23,171 nucleotides of DNA, taken from a virus. Within the stretch, counting starts at the first letter, position 1. Each line of letters opens with the position of its first letter. The notes beneath the pieces are model-generated. The model worked only from the letters and a program-made list of their open reading frames with translations, was not told the DNA's origin and searched no databases. Made by a program: the position numbers and the translations under genes. Below, piece after piece: positions 11,846 to 20,207 of the stretch. The stretch is taken from IMG/VR virus record IMGVR_UViG_3300038834_000134, positions 10,482 through 33,652 of that record; one strand, given 5' to 3'.

Positions 11846-14800
11846 TTAAGAGCCTCGACCAAAACCAGTTGCACTATATTTAAATTCCCTATTTACATGA
11901 CTACTTCCATTTTTTATATCTATATTAAATCCACTGCCTGTTATGGAAGATAAAGCAAAGAAATCGCCGCTTTGTGCGTTTTCTATTGTTATCGCAATGC
12001 TAGGTAAAACAGAATTTGCTGCAACACTTGTACCAGATTGTCCTGTAAAAAATGAATTTGTAAAAGTCACTGATTTTTGAGAAGTACCAGAAGAAATAAT
12101 TCCACCACCTGTTGCCCCTGCATTACCGAGACTTGTTTCTGTTCTACTTTCCAGTTCTGCTGTATAACCTAGCTGGTCAATCTCAATACTTTGGGCTGGG
12201 TCGTCAGAATCCATTTCGCATCTAAATTTAAAACCACGACCAACATAAGTCCCGTTTACAAAAGGATTAAATCTAGTAAAGTTTGCTCCGTAAGTACAAG
12301 CTGTTCCAGAGGATATTGTTGCACTTGTAGCTGAAGTAACTGTAAAGGTGTTATCTGTTTTTGAGGTTATTTCGTAGTTACCATCTGTTGCGGAACCAGC
12401 TGTAAAATCAATTACAACAAAATCTCCTACTGAATAACCATGTGCAGTTTTTGTGATTGTAATAGTAGTACCACTTTGCCCATAAGTTGCTGATGTTGAC
12501 AAATCTGGGTCAAGATCAGTTACCGCAACTAATAACGAAGCACCAACATCAAATGCAGTAGCAGCGTCAAAGTCAGTCCAAGTATCAATATTGGCCGATC
12601 TCTTATCTATCAAATCATTTGGATAAAAACCTTGTGTAACAAAATGTCTGCGTAATCTCAAAGGTTGTTTACCACCTAAATCTAAAGTATTTGCAAACTC
12701 ATATGAACCGCCAGTAATATCAACAGCACCAAGAAAATCAAAGTCTGCAATAGAATCAAAGTCTGCTTCATCATCTAATGTGACTAGAGATCCAAGAACA
12801 AGACCATTTACATCATCACTAAAAAAACAATCAACTTTTGTACCAGCAAAAGGTGGTGAATCTGTATCCTCTCTATCTGTTAAAACTGTTAATTTAGGAA
12901 ATGGGTCAGGACTAGTAACTATTACAGAAGTTTCGCCTTCACTCAATCTACCACCGTCATCTCTAAATTTTAAAATATATTCACCATTTACAATATTAGG
13001 TACTATAGATTCACTGACATTACCAGGCAAAGCTGGTATAACATCTACAGAGTTTGTAAATGTTGCTGTACCATCTGCAAGGTTACTGGCACGTACAACT
13101 ACGTTACCTCCATGTGTTACATCAACATCTGTAGCTTTATCAAAACGGAGCCTTACAAATTGATCTGATATTGGTTCTATTCTTAAATTTGTAACATCTT
13201 GTGGTCTTGCGGTTTTACCAATAGCTTCAAAAGTAAGATCGTTTGATGTAGCAGAAAGTTGACCCTGCACGTTATAACTAAATACCTGTATTTCATATGT
13301 TCCAAGCTGACTGTTTTTTATTTCAAAATCAGGTCTTGAAACTTTTTCAGTAACAAAATTACTATTTTCAAAACGATAATTTACTTGATATTCAATAACA
13401 CCAACAATAGGTTGCCAACTTATAAATATTTTTGATACAGCTTGATTATTAATAGGAACTATTGTCTCAACAGCAGAAAGGTTAGAAGGTGGTGGTTTTA
13501 ATTCATTTAAAACAGATACACTTCTTGTTGGTAAGCTTGATCCATCTTCAATAAAAGCATATTTGCCTTCAACATATGAAAGTGCTGTAATTGAAAAATT
13601 TATTCCATCTTGCTCTTCAACAGTTATTACTCTAAACTTTTGTGCTTGTACTGTTGTATTTTGTAAAAGCCAAACAGTGTTTACATTTGGTGTTTGAGAA
13701 AAAGCAGAACTAACTGTAACAACACCACTAGAATCAATACTGGAAACATCTTTTGTCTCAACAGTTCCATCTGGTAAAACAACACTAAATGTAGGCGAAT
13801 TTGTTGTTGCTAAATCAGAAGCATTTGCATCATCTATTGTCATTACTGTTGTTGAAGCAACAGCAGATAATCTGCCACCTCTTCTAACACCAGCACGAAC
13901 AGGGTCATTTATATCAATAATTGCACCAGGCCTTACTACAGCACCAGCATCTATTGAAGTAGAAAAGCTAACCAGTTCTGATTCATTTTGCTCTGCAAAT
14001 AATATTGCTCTGCCTAATCTCGCAGCTTGTCCTCTTGATGTACAACCAAAAGCTTTTACTTGTTTTGTAATTATTCCAAACTTACTTTGTGCAGTACTAT
14101 CTTCTACAACCTCGAAATCTATTTCTTGACTGTCCATATTAAAATATGAAACAGCTACAGCAGTATGTCTTTGTTTTAAGCTGCTGCCAGAATAATTAAA
14201 ACCCTCAGATGTAACATTACTTAGATTAAAAAGATAACTTGCATCTTTTGGAGAATCTTGAGTAATAGTAATTGAACCAGCAGAAAAAATTGGCATACAT
14301 CTCATTACACCTGATAATTCATTAATTAAATCAAAAGCTTCAGATGATGTTTGAATATTTACATTGCAACTAAATCGTGCCTCTTGACCGCCAAAGCCAT
14401 CATCTACAAGAGTGTTTGCATATTTGCTTGCAGTAACAAAAGAAAATAAATCAAGATTGCTGTCTGTTATGTGATCTCCAAAACCATATCTAGTATTTGT
14501 TAAAAGGTCTAATAGAATCATTGCTGGACATGAAGTCCATACAGCAGCACCCATAACACCATTAAAAATATAACCCGAAGGGTAAACAATACGGCCTGTT
14601 GCAGTATCAACAGTCGGTGTTCCAGAACTAGATGCGCCTGCACCCGGTATTCTTACTTTTATTCCACGAATCCTAAATTTTCTTGATGGTATGGAACTAA
14701 ACTGCTGTGAATCTAATCTTATTGCGTTGTAAGCAGAGTTTGCATAAGTAGAAGCATCATCAATTATTTCTGTAAAACTTGTCCATTGAAAAGCATTTAT

Positions 14801-15490
14801 CGTACTGCTACTTGTACTGTCTGCTGTTATTCTTGTAACCCTTATATCAACAGGAAAAGAACCTGTAATTTTAACAGAAAAATCTTTTTGATAGGCGTCA
14901 GCAGTTCTTCCAGTAACAGTATCAGTATGTATATCTGTAAAACCACCAGAATTGTATTGAACAGAAATTTTAAATTGTACTGTATCTCCTAATAAATCCC
15001 CTTGCTCTGTAGCTATTTGTATCTGCGGAAATGTGATTGAAACTCTTATTCTATCTACATCTGTATTTGTAATTTGTCTTGTAACTGGACTTGCAGCAGT
15101 TACAGTTACACCTACAGGTATTGTAGATTGACTACTTTCTATTCCATCAATTTTTGTCTGGTTGGCAGTTCCGTGTCGTGAGTTAAATGTTACGTCTTGA
15201 AAGTTAAAATCAACATCTTGCGGGTCTGTTGATGATGCTGTTGATCTTAATATTGGTGTATCATTTAAAAATACGTCTTTAAGATACGCATTTTTGTATG
15301 CTGTAGATGTTTTATCAGTAATACCTTCTTTTGATGCAGATGCACTTCCTTCAATCTCTCCCTCACTTATCAGATCAAGAAAGGTTGCGAACTGTTTACT
15401 GTGTAAAGTATCAGGTGTCCTAGTAGGTTGTGGTGGTGGCGGAGGAGAACCACCTTTTGAACCACGAATAATTTTTCTTTTGTCGGTCAT
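11846..15490 (-). CDS. J: Tail tip host-specificity protein (lambda J-like)
   Basis: 1214 aa, close to lambda gpJ (1132). Gly/Pro-rich start (GSKGGSPPPPPQP), then FATFLDLISEGEIEG (about 34-48), the conserved start of the hub domain, LKDVFLNDTPIL, then LLDLLTNTRYGFGDHI (about 325-340), baseplate-hub-like ELSGVMRCMPIFSAGSITIT, and a fibronectin-like domain (about 680-770) including QVNYRFENSNF and YEIQVFSYNVQGQLS. The C-terminal third carries RFNPFVNGTYVGRGFKFR, interrupted before it by a 67-aa module (1001-1067) that also occurs in the M homologue. The start overlaps the I homologue by 4 nt. It forms the central tail tip and contacts the host receptor. Confidence 0.88.
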   Translation of the reverse strand: MTDKRKIIRGSKGGSPPPPPQPTRTPDTLHSKQFATFLDLISEGEIEGSASASKEGITDKTSTAYKNAYLKDVFLNDTPILRSTASSTDPQDVDFNFQDVTFNSRHGTANQTKIDGIESSQSTIPVGVTVTAASPVTRQITNTDVDRIRVSITFPQIQIATEQGDLLGDTVQFKISVQYNSGGFTDIHTDTVTGRTADAYQKDFSVKITGSFPVDIRVTRITADSTSSSTINAFQWTSFTEIIDDASTYANSAYNAIRLDSQQFSSIPSRKFRIRGIKVRIPGAGASSSGTPTVDTATGRIVYPSGYIFNGVMGAAVWTSCPAMILLDLLTNTRYGFGDHITDSNLDLFSFVTASKYANTLVDDGFGGQEARFSCNVNIQTSSEAFDLINELSGVMRCMPIFSAGSITITQDSPKDASYLFNLSNVTSEGFNYSGSSLKQRHTAVAVSYFNMDSQEIDFEVVEDSTAQSKFGIITKQVKAFGCTSRGQAARLGRAILFAEQNESELVSFSTSIDAGAVVRPGAIIDINDPVRAGVRRGGRLSAVASTTVMTIDDANASDLATTNSPTFSVVLPDGTVETKDVSSIDSSGVVTVSSAFSQTPNVNTVWLLQNTTVQAQKFRVITVEEQDGINFSITALSYVEGKYAFIEDGSSLPTRSVSVLNELKPPPSNLSAVETIVPINNQAVSKIFISWQPIVGVIEYQVNYRFENSNFVTEKVSRPDFEIKNSQLGTYEIQVFSYNVQGQLSATSNDLTFEAIGKTARPQDVTNLRIEPISDQFVRLRFDKATDVDVTHGGNVVVRASNLADGTATFTNSVDVIPALPGNVSESIVPNIVNGEYILKFRDDGGRLSEGETSVIVTSPDPFPKLTVLTDREDTDSPPFAGTKVDCFFSDDVNGLVLGSLVTLDDEADFDSIADFDFLGAVDITGGSYEFANTLDLGGKQPLRLRRHFVTQGFYPNDLIDKRSANIDTWTDFDAATAFDVGASLLVAVTDLDPDLSTSATYGQSGTTITITKTAHGYSVGDFVVIDFTAGSATDGNYEITSKTDNTFTVTSATSATISSGTACTYGANFTRFNPFVNGTYVGRGFKFRCEMDSDDPAQSIEIDQLGYTAELESRTETSLGNAGATGGGIISSGTSQKSVTFTNSFFTGQSGTSVAANSVLPSIAITIENAQSGDFFALSSITGSGFNIDIKNGSSHVNREFKYSATGFGRGS
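12290..12490 (-). repeat. Inserted beta module, copy in J (residues 1001-1067)
   Basis: Encodes ATYGQSGTTITITKTAHG ... VIDFTAGSATDGNYEIT ... NTFTVTSATSATIS. It matches residues 89-156 of the M homologue at roughly half of its positions, and the DNA around IDFTAGSATDG/LDFTTGSATDG differs at only 3 of about 31 bases. It resembles the small FCCH-like beta domain (H-G-x-x-x-G-D-x-V-x-x ... G-x-Y-x-V/I ... D-x-F-T-V) common in phage virion proteins. Confidence 0.75.
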
Positions 15491-16104
15491 ACTTGTACCT
15501 GTTCTGTATCTATGCCACCACTTATAACAACAGAGCCAGTTATTATTTCTCCATAAACAACAGGCACAGGCGTTCCAGCCCTGCCAGTTTGTTGTGTTCC
15601 ACTGAAGCTAAATGACAACCTTGGATCTTGCTCTGAAGTAAACTCAGGCATTTTAGGTACAGGAAACAACATACCACTTACACCAGTTAGAACTAATGCA
15701 GCACCAATACCAAAAGCAGCTTTGGCACCCATCCCAGCAGAAGCAAAACCAAAGAAGCCTTTTCCACCAATAGTCAAAGGATTTGTAAATAAACCACCAA
15801 CACCAAAGCTCATTGCAATTAAAGCACCACCTAAAAGTATTCTTCCTAAATTACCACCAGCACCAGATACTACAGGAACAAATTTAATATCAGATTGACC
15901 AATAGGAAAATGCAATTCATCAATCCCAACATCTTCTTTTTCTAATAACACTTGATAATACCTAGCAGCCATATGACTTTCTAACTGTGGAAAATTATTT
16001 ACGAGAAAGCTTACAGCTTGTGCTGTTGTATTTACAGCAACATCAAATTCTTTATGGCCAGTTATCTCAGCTAGTTCGCCATACAGTTTAAGTTTACGGA
16101 GCAT
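15487..16104 (-). CDS. I: Tail assembly protein (lambda I-like)
   Basis: 205 aa (lambda gpI 223). The N-terminal ubiquitin-like part MLRKLKLYGELAEITGHKEF (1-20) with NTTAQAVSFLVNNFPQLESH is the gpI signature, followed by FPIGQSDIKFVPVVSGAGG. A Gly/Ala-rich hydrophobic middle (about 84-145) and the end SFSGTQQTGRAGTPVPVVYGEIITGSVVISGG follow, the latter close to the matching segment of other tail-tip proteins of this family. It overlaps K by 11 nt and J by 4 nt. Needed for tail tip assembly, not retained in the lambda virion. Confidence 0.85.
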   Translation of the reverse strand: MLRKLKLYGELAEITGHKEFDVAVNTTAQAVSFLVNNFPQLESHMAARYYQVLLEKEDVGIDELHFPIGQSDIKFVPVVSGAGGNLGRILLGGALIAMSFGVGGLFTNPLTIGGKGFFGFASAGMGAKAAFGIGAALVLTGVSGMLFPVPKMPEFTSEQDPRLSFSFSGTQQTGRAGTPVPVVYGEIITGSVVISGGIDTEQVQV

Positions 16105-16795
16105 AGCGTAACCTCATGCCAGTACATTTTAACAACCATTCGTTGTATGGTTCTTTACAGCTTATTCTATCTGCTAAATGATGTAAAACATCACCATCTA
16201 TAAAAATCGCCACATGATTTAAACCTGTGGTCAAAATAGACATAAATAACAAATCGCCATTTTCAAGTTTTTCCTCAGGTCTTAATTGCCTAAAACCTGT
16301 ACGCCATGCACATCTTTCAAACATAGGGTCTGCAATAAATTCTTCGGGTGTAATTGGTCTTTCCCAGTCTCTTAAAATTATTCCTTTTGTTTCTTTGTAC
16401 CAATCTCTTACTAATGCCCAACAATCAGTAACACCCCAAACCCAATGTCTACCAATAAGAGGTGGTTTATAACCACTTGGTTCATAATATCCCCACTGTT
16501 CCGTTTTTGGATTAACTATATGCCATGGTAATTTTGAATCTTCGCAACTTATCATATCTGCTTGACTTGCAATAGGTTGTGTTGTTGGGTGGCTATGTAT
16601 AACAGCTAATATTTTTCCGGTATCCTCTGCTTTTGCATAATCAATAGGGTCAATAATAAAACATTGATTTGACCAATTTGATAAATTTTTACAAGCAAAA
16701 TATTTTTCTTTTCCTTTTATATCTATTAATAAACCACAAGACTCTTTTGGGTCTTGCTCTTTTGCATGAGCCAATGCAACATCTTTCCAACTCAT
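16094..16795 (-). CDS. K: Tail tip peptidase, JAB/MPN plus NlpC/P60 domains (lambda K-like)
   Basis: 233 aa. N-terminal JAMM metalloprotease domain: E18 in ESCGL, H67-S-H69-P in AVIHSHPTT, S77 and D80 in SQAD, all zinc-site and catalytic residues present. C-terminal NlpC/P60 endopeptidase: GVTDCWALVRDWY with C125 as nucleophile, NHVAIFIDG with H194, and VLHHLA supplying the last polar residue. So both domains look active, as in lambda gpK. The NlpC/P60 part probably cleaves peptidoglycan peptides during DNA entry; the JAMM part may act in tip maturation. The start overlaps L by 4 nt. Confidence 0.9.
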   Translation of the reverse strand: MSWKDVALAHAKEQDPKESCGLLIDIKGKEKYFACKNLSNWSNQCFIIDPIDYAKAEDTGKILAVIHSHPTTQPIASQADMISCEDSKLPWHIVNPKTEQWGYYEPSGYKPPLIGRHWVWGVTDCWALVRDWYKETKGIILRDWERPITPEEFIADPMFERCAWRTGFRQLRPEEKLENGDLLFMSILTTGLNHVAIFIDGDVLHHLADRISCKEPYNEWLLKCTGMRLRYAP

Positions 16796-17367
16796 ATTTT
16801 TATTCGGCCAATGCTAGGAAATTCTGCCCTTGTACATTGTCTTTTAGGCGCACGAACACCAGCAAGATCAATTGGTGCAGCAAGTTCAAAAGAAACAACC
16901 TCTCTTGTCTCTTGTGACTTTCTATCAATCGAATATATCTCTTGTGCAAATTCAGCGTTTGGGTCTGGTGTGCCGTAGGGATTTACATTACCAGCAAAAT
17001 TTACAGCATCAATAAATTTGGCAAGTGTTCGTATTCTTGTTAAGGTTGCACCTGTTAAATCATTACCAGTAGTTGTTTGATTAACAGTAAGTAAAATTGA
17101 AGTAATAGTTCCAAGAACATTACTAACAGTTAAAGTTGGTCTTGGTATTTGGCCTTTTTGGTATGCAAAACCTTCTACTTGTACAGGAAATCTTTGGTAA
17201 GTATTTCCAGCCCAAACAATCTCTCCATTAGCATTTAAACTTGAACCCGCATGAAATCTATATGTTGTTGCAGACCCATGCAAAGCTGCAGTAGTTGTAA
17301 GTGTAAATAATTCAATAATTGATGATGGATTTATTGATTGAATATCACTAATAACACTACTGCTCAT
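16792..17367 (-). CDS. L: Minor tail protein (lambda L-like) without the usual cysteine cluster
   Basis: 191 aa, against 232 in lambda. The N-terminal domain has the expected parts: INPSSIIELFTLTTT (12-26), GEIVWAGNTYQRFPVQVEGF (48-67) and RPTLTVSNVLGTI (76-88), then the central ARIRTL-like block LTRIRTLAKFIDAVNF and FELAAPIDLAGVRAPKRQC (160-178). In lambda-type gpL this is followed by a domain with further Cys that hold an iron-sulfur cluster. Here the chain jumps from RQCT to RAEFPSIGRIKI, so C178 is the only Cys of that region. The stop overlaps K (ATGA), so this is a normal gene end and not a frameshift. Confidence 0.85.
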   Translation of the reverse strand: MSSSVISDIQSINPSSIIELFTLTTTAALHGSATTYRFHAGSSLNANGEIVWAGNTYQRFPVQVEGFAYQKGQIPRPTLTVSNVLGTITSILLTVNQTTTGNDLTGATLTRIRTLAKFIDAVNFAGNVNPYGTPDPNAEFAQEIYSIDRKSQETREVVSFELAAPIDLAGVRAPKRQCTRAEFPSIGRIKI

Positions 17368-17933
17368 GGTTCAAATACCTCTCTAAATGTTGTGTTAATT
17401 CTGGCTCTATTATTGTAAGGTATTGTTTTTGTCCAGCTTTCGCAAACAAACTTTTTAGCACCAGAAACAGTAACAGATACATTACCACTGTTGGTAGCAC
17501 TTGAACCAGCAGTAACAGTGAAAGTATTTTGATCAGCAGAAGATGCAACAATAAATGTTCCGTCTGTTGCAGAACCAGTTGTAAAATCAAGAGTTACAGT
17601 TTCGCCAATAGCTATACCATGTTTGGTTACAGTGATTGTAACAGTGGTTCCTGATTGACTGTAAGTACCTGTTTTTGATACACCTTCTCCATGTGGTGTA
17701 AAAGTAAAGCTTGCTTGGTCATTAGCTCTACTATCTAAAAATGCCTCAATAACATCTGCATCTTCTTCAGATTCGTTGAACTCTAAATCATATACTTTTG
17801 GATTTTGATGACTAGCTAGTCCAAACAAAACCCTATGCTCGTAACCATCTGCAAAACGTACAAGTCTTTTTACTGGTTCTGATTTTTTTCTAAAACTAGA
17901 ATATGTTGGTGTGAATGATGGAAATGTGGCCAT
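17364..17933 (-). CDS. M: Minor tail protein (lambda M-like) with inserted module
   Basis: 189 aa. The first 84 residues (PTYSSFRKKSEPVKRLVRFA, DGYEHRVLFGLASHQNPKVY, FTFTPHGEG) and the last 30 (KKFVCESWTKTIPYNNRARI to REVFEP) together make a protein of about the size of lambda gpM (109 aa). Between them a 68-aa beta module (89-156) has been inserted, the same one found in J. It overlaps L by 4 nt and abuts the tape measure gene at a single shared base. gpM helps complete the tail tip around the tape measure C-terminus. Confidence 0.82.
   Translation of the reverse strand: MATFPSFTPTYSSFRKKSEPVKRLVRFADGYEHRVLFGLASHQNPKVYDLEFNESEEDADVIEAFLDSRANDQASFTFTPHGEGVSKTGTYSQSGTTVTITVTKHGIAIGETVTLDFTTGSATDGTFIVASSADQNTFTVTAGSSATNSGNVSVTVSGAKKFVCESWTKTIPYNNRARINTTFREVFEP
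17466..17669 (-). repeat. Inserted beta module, copy in M (residues 89-156)
   Basis: Encodes GTYSQSGTTVTITVTKHG ... VTLDFTTGSATDGTFIV ... NTFTVTAGSSATNS. It is the partner of the module at 12290-12490. It lies in the loop between the gpM beta-strand ending TFTPHG and the KKFVCESW segment, i.e. in a place that lets the host fold close around it. Confidence 0.75.
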
Positions 17934-19627
17934 TATGCAAGTAAACCTCCAGGTCGTTTTTCTTGTATTAGTTGTGCCTGTATTGCAGTAGAAAGAACAA
18001 GGCCAAGCTCTCTGCTTTGACCTTCATTACCTTCTACATTAGAACCTGATGCATCTACATTAACAACAATGTTATTTGTTACGCCACCACCTAAAGAATG
18101 ATTTGGAATAATTGTTCCAGCAGTAGAAGGTACAAACAATTCTGGACCTCTCTCCCCTACGATTGATGGTCTGCCTACAGGCGGTCTGCCACCATTAGCA
18201 AAAGTAGGTAAATTTGCAAATGGACCACCAAATCCAGCAAGAATTGTATTTATGCCAAGTTGTAAAAGTGATCGTGCGATCATATTTAAAATACCTCTTG
18301 CAGCTTCGCCTAATGTTCTTGCTTGTAATATTGCATCTGTAAGAGCATCAGATACACCCTGTGCAATACTATCGCCAATTTTTTTAAAGGCATCACTTAC
18401 ACCACCAGTGCTTTCTTCAATTTTTTTAACTTTTCTATCAGTACCATCAAGTAATAAATTTTTTCTAGCAGTAAGCTCATTGATTTTTTTTGTTAATGCT
18501 TCTTGTGTTGATAAAGATTGATTTATTTCTTCAAGACTTATTCTTCCACCCATCTGATTCATAAGTGTGTCTATTTGATTTTTTGTTCCTTGTAACTGAC
18601 TAATTCGTAAATCAAGTGCTTCTGTATCAAGACCTAAAGGTTGTATATTTTTTGTAAAATTTTCTATTTTTTTTAGGTCACTTAAAGTACCGCCTGGGAT
18701 TATTAAATTTGCTCTGAAACCAGATATTTGTCTTTGAAACTCACTTGAAAATAATCTATTAATTGAGCCTAATAGTTTGTTTGCAGTTTTTAAAGCACCC
18801 ATTAATGCTGGTTCTAATACTTCTCCAATAGTTCTTGCCAAAGTTTCTACATTATCTTGAAAAGTTGATAACTGACCATTTAATGTTTGGGATTGTTTTG
18901 TTGCTCCACCAAAAAATACACCACCCTCACTTGTAAGATTTATTAATGCTTGATTAACAAGGTCAGCACCAATTTTACCTTTACGCATTGCTGATTCAAA
19001 TTCATCACCCTGCAATCCTGTAATACGTTTTAATTCACTTGTAATATCAACACCTCTTTCCAATAACTGCAATTCTTCCTCTCTTTGCAGCTTACCCTTT
19101 GCTAAAATCTGACCGAAGGCTGTTGATATACCACTTAAATCTGCACCAGTGGCACCAGCAACATCTGATAATCTTTTTACAGTATCAACCAAATCTTCTG
19201 TTTCAAAGCCAAAAGCTTTTAATCGTTTTGATTGTTCTATTAATTCACTACTTGTAAATGGTGTAACATTACCAAAAGCTTGTAATTGGCTAATAATTTT
19301 ATTTGCAGAATCAACAGAGCCAGTGAGTTGTATAAGTGCTGTTCTCTGTGTTTGTAGTTCTGCTGTCCTGACAAATATAAATCTTGCTGTTGCTGCAACT
19401 GCTAGTGCTTTTAATAAGGGTGCTAATGATCTTGTTAATGTTTGTACTCCACCAGCAGCCACCTTTGCCGATCTTCCCTGCTCTCTAAATGAACGATTTG
19501 ATCTATCTAATCTGCCTTTTAATTTATCTGTATTTTTACTAAGTTGTCTTGTTATCTGGTCAGTACGCTGCAATGGTCTTATTGCATTTTGTGCATCAAC
19601 TATTAATCTGACAGTAGATTGTGCCAC
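17933..19627 (-). CDS. H: Tape measure protein
   Basis: 564 aa from a GTG at 19627. Long helical N-terminus (RLIVDAQNAIRPLQRTDQIT with many K/R heptads), then the conserved block FTSSELIEQSKRLKAFGFET to DVAGATGADLSGISTAFGQI and LQLLERGVDITSELKRI, typical of lambda-type tape measures. Hydrophobic patches at about 70-85 and 445-465. The C-terminal region ANGGRPPVGRPSIVGERGPE followed by LFVPSTAGTIIPN is the usual end motif. It sets tail length; at about 0.15 nm per residue the tail would be near 85 nm, shorter than lambda. Located directly after the GT frameshift gene, as expected. Confidence 0.9.
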   Translation of the reverse strand: MAQSTVRLIVDAQNAIRPLQRTDQITRQLSKNTDKLKGRLDRSNRSFREQGRSAKVAAGGVQTLTRSLAPLLKALAVAATARFIFVRTAELQTQRTALIQLTGSVDSANKIISQLQAFGNVTPFTSSELIEQSKRLKAFGFETEDLVDTVKRLSDVAGATGADLSGISTAFGQILAKGKLQREEELQLLERGVDITSELKRITGLQGDEFESAMRKGKIGADLVNQALINLTSEGGVFFGGATKQSQTLNGQLSTFQDNVETLARTIGEVLEPALMGALKTANKLLGSINRLFSSEFQRQISGFRANLIIPGGTLSDLKKIENFTKNIQPLGLDTEALDLRISQLQGTKNQIDTLMNQMGGRISLEEINQSLSTQEALTKKINELTARKNLLLDGTDRKVKKIEESTGGVSDAFKKIGDSIAQGVSDALTDAILQARTLGEAARGILNMIARSLLQLGINTILAGFGGPFANLPTFANGGRPPVGRPSIVGERGPELFVPSTAGTIIPNHSLGGGVTNNIVVNVDASGSNVEGNEGQSRELGLVLSTAIQAQLIQEKRPGGLLA

Positions 19628-19652
19628 AAACGCAAATAACCTTTATTATATA

Positions 19653-20179
19653 TTACCTTGTTTTGGCTTTTTGACGATTCATTTCTTGTTTTTCCCTTTC
19701 ATATTTAACTTCATAATAGGCAGCCCAATGAACCAACTCCTCTTCTGTTATAGCTTTTCTTAATTCAACTAATGTCTTACCAAGTTCTGTTGCGAGAAAA
19801 AACTCAAAATTTAACCAGTTGTCTCGCTTTATTCGTTTTTTGCTGCACCTAGATCAACATTTAAACCCATCATAAATATTTCTAGATCATTTAAAACTGT
19901 TTCAGGAAGAAACCTTTTAAGGTTTTCAGCATCAGCAGAAGCAAATGCTTTTGATCCATCTTCATTCTCTGCAAGCTGGCAAAGAAGTCTTGTTGATATT
20001 ACCAATCCTTCCTCAGAGCCAGCAGCAGCTTGTGCTTGTATTCTGTCGTGTCTAGTTAATGGTGGAAAATATAATTCTTTTAACAGTTCGCCATTTGGCT
20101 TTTTTAATTCATACTTTCTTCTGTTGCTCATTACCTCGCCAAAAGCTTCAGTAATAAGGTCGACATTTCTTTTTGCCAT
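19653..20179 (-). CDS. GT: Tail assembly chaperone GT fusion by -1 frameshift
   Basis: Frameshift product of about 175 aa. After the slippery A-AAA-AAC (19841 to 19835), the -1 frame continues for 60 codons, RIKRDNWLNFEFFLATELGK ... ending EREKQEMNRQKAKTR, and stops at 19653, 25 nt before the tape measure start. The T extension begins just before the zero-frame stop and has the expected length and Trp/Tyr/charged-helix composition of lambda-type T domains (ELVHWAAYYEVKYEREKQEM). The long form binds the tape measure while the short form G coats it during tube assembly. Confidence 0.85.
19829..20179 (-). CDS. G: Tail assembly chaperone G (zero-frame product)
   Basis: 116 aa. MAKRNVDLITEAFGEVMSNR at the start, then YELKKPNGELLKELYFPPLT (24-43), RLLCQLAENEDGSKAF and FLPETVLNDLEIFMMGLN. 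This arrangement fits the small acidic G-type chaperone found before the tape measure gene. It ends KNE* 4 codons after entry into the slippery site. A 6-bp hairpin in the 28-bp gap before it (20185-20204) separates it from the tail tube gene. Confidence 0.85.
   Translation of the reverse strand: MAKRNVDLITEAFGEVMSNRRKYELKKPNGELLKELYFPPLTRHDRIQAQAAAGSEEGLVISTRLLCQLAENEDGSKAFASADAENLKRFLPETVLNDLEIFMMGLNVDLGAAKNE
19835..19841 (-). other. -1 frameshift slippery heptamer A-AAA-AAC
   Basis: In the G frame the codons are GCA AAA AAC GAA TAA; the heptamer AAAAAAC fits the X-XXY-YYZ rule and lets both tRNAs re-pair one base back. The -1 frame is open for 60 codons from here. No strong downstream stem or pseudoknot is obvious, as in lambda G/T where none is essential. 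Confidence 0.85.
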
Positions 20180-20184
20180 AAATT

Positions 20185-20204
20185 ATTAGGTTGGTTATCC
20201 TAAT
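20185..20204 (-). other. Intergenic hairpin between tail tube and chaperone genes
   Basis: ATTAGG (20185-20190) and CCTAAT (20199-20204) pair around an 8-nt loop in the short gap after the major tail protein. There is no T-run on the minus strand. It may protect the tube mRNA 3' end or partly stop transcription so that tube protein is made in excess over chaperones. Confidence 0.4.
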
Positions 20205-20207
20205 GTA

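Noticed and set aside
12780-13163. Plus-strand open frame inside the J homologue
   Set aside because: Complement of the Fn3/linker part of J; low-complexity Ser/Thr/Leu composition typical of an antisense shadow.
17364-17380. GGTTCAAAT, resembling a tRNA T-arm
   Set aside because: It is the end of the M homologue (stop and last codons on the other strand) and no acceptor or anticodon arms can be built around it.
17357-17590. Leucine-rich minus-strand frame overlapping the M homologue
   Set aside because: Out-of-frame reading of the repetitive inserted module; no independent support.
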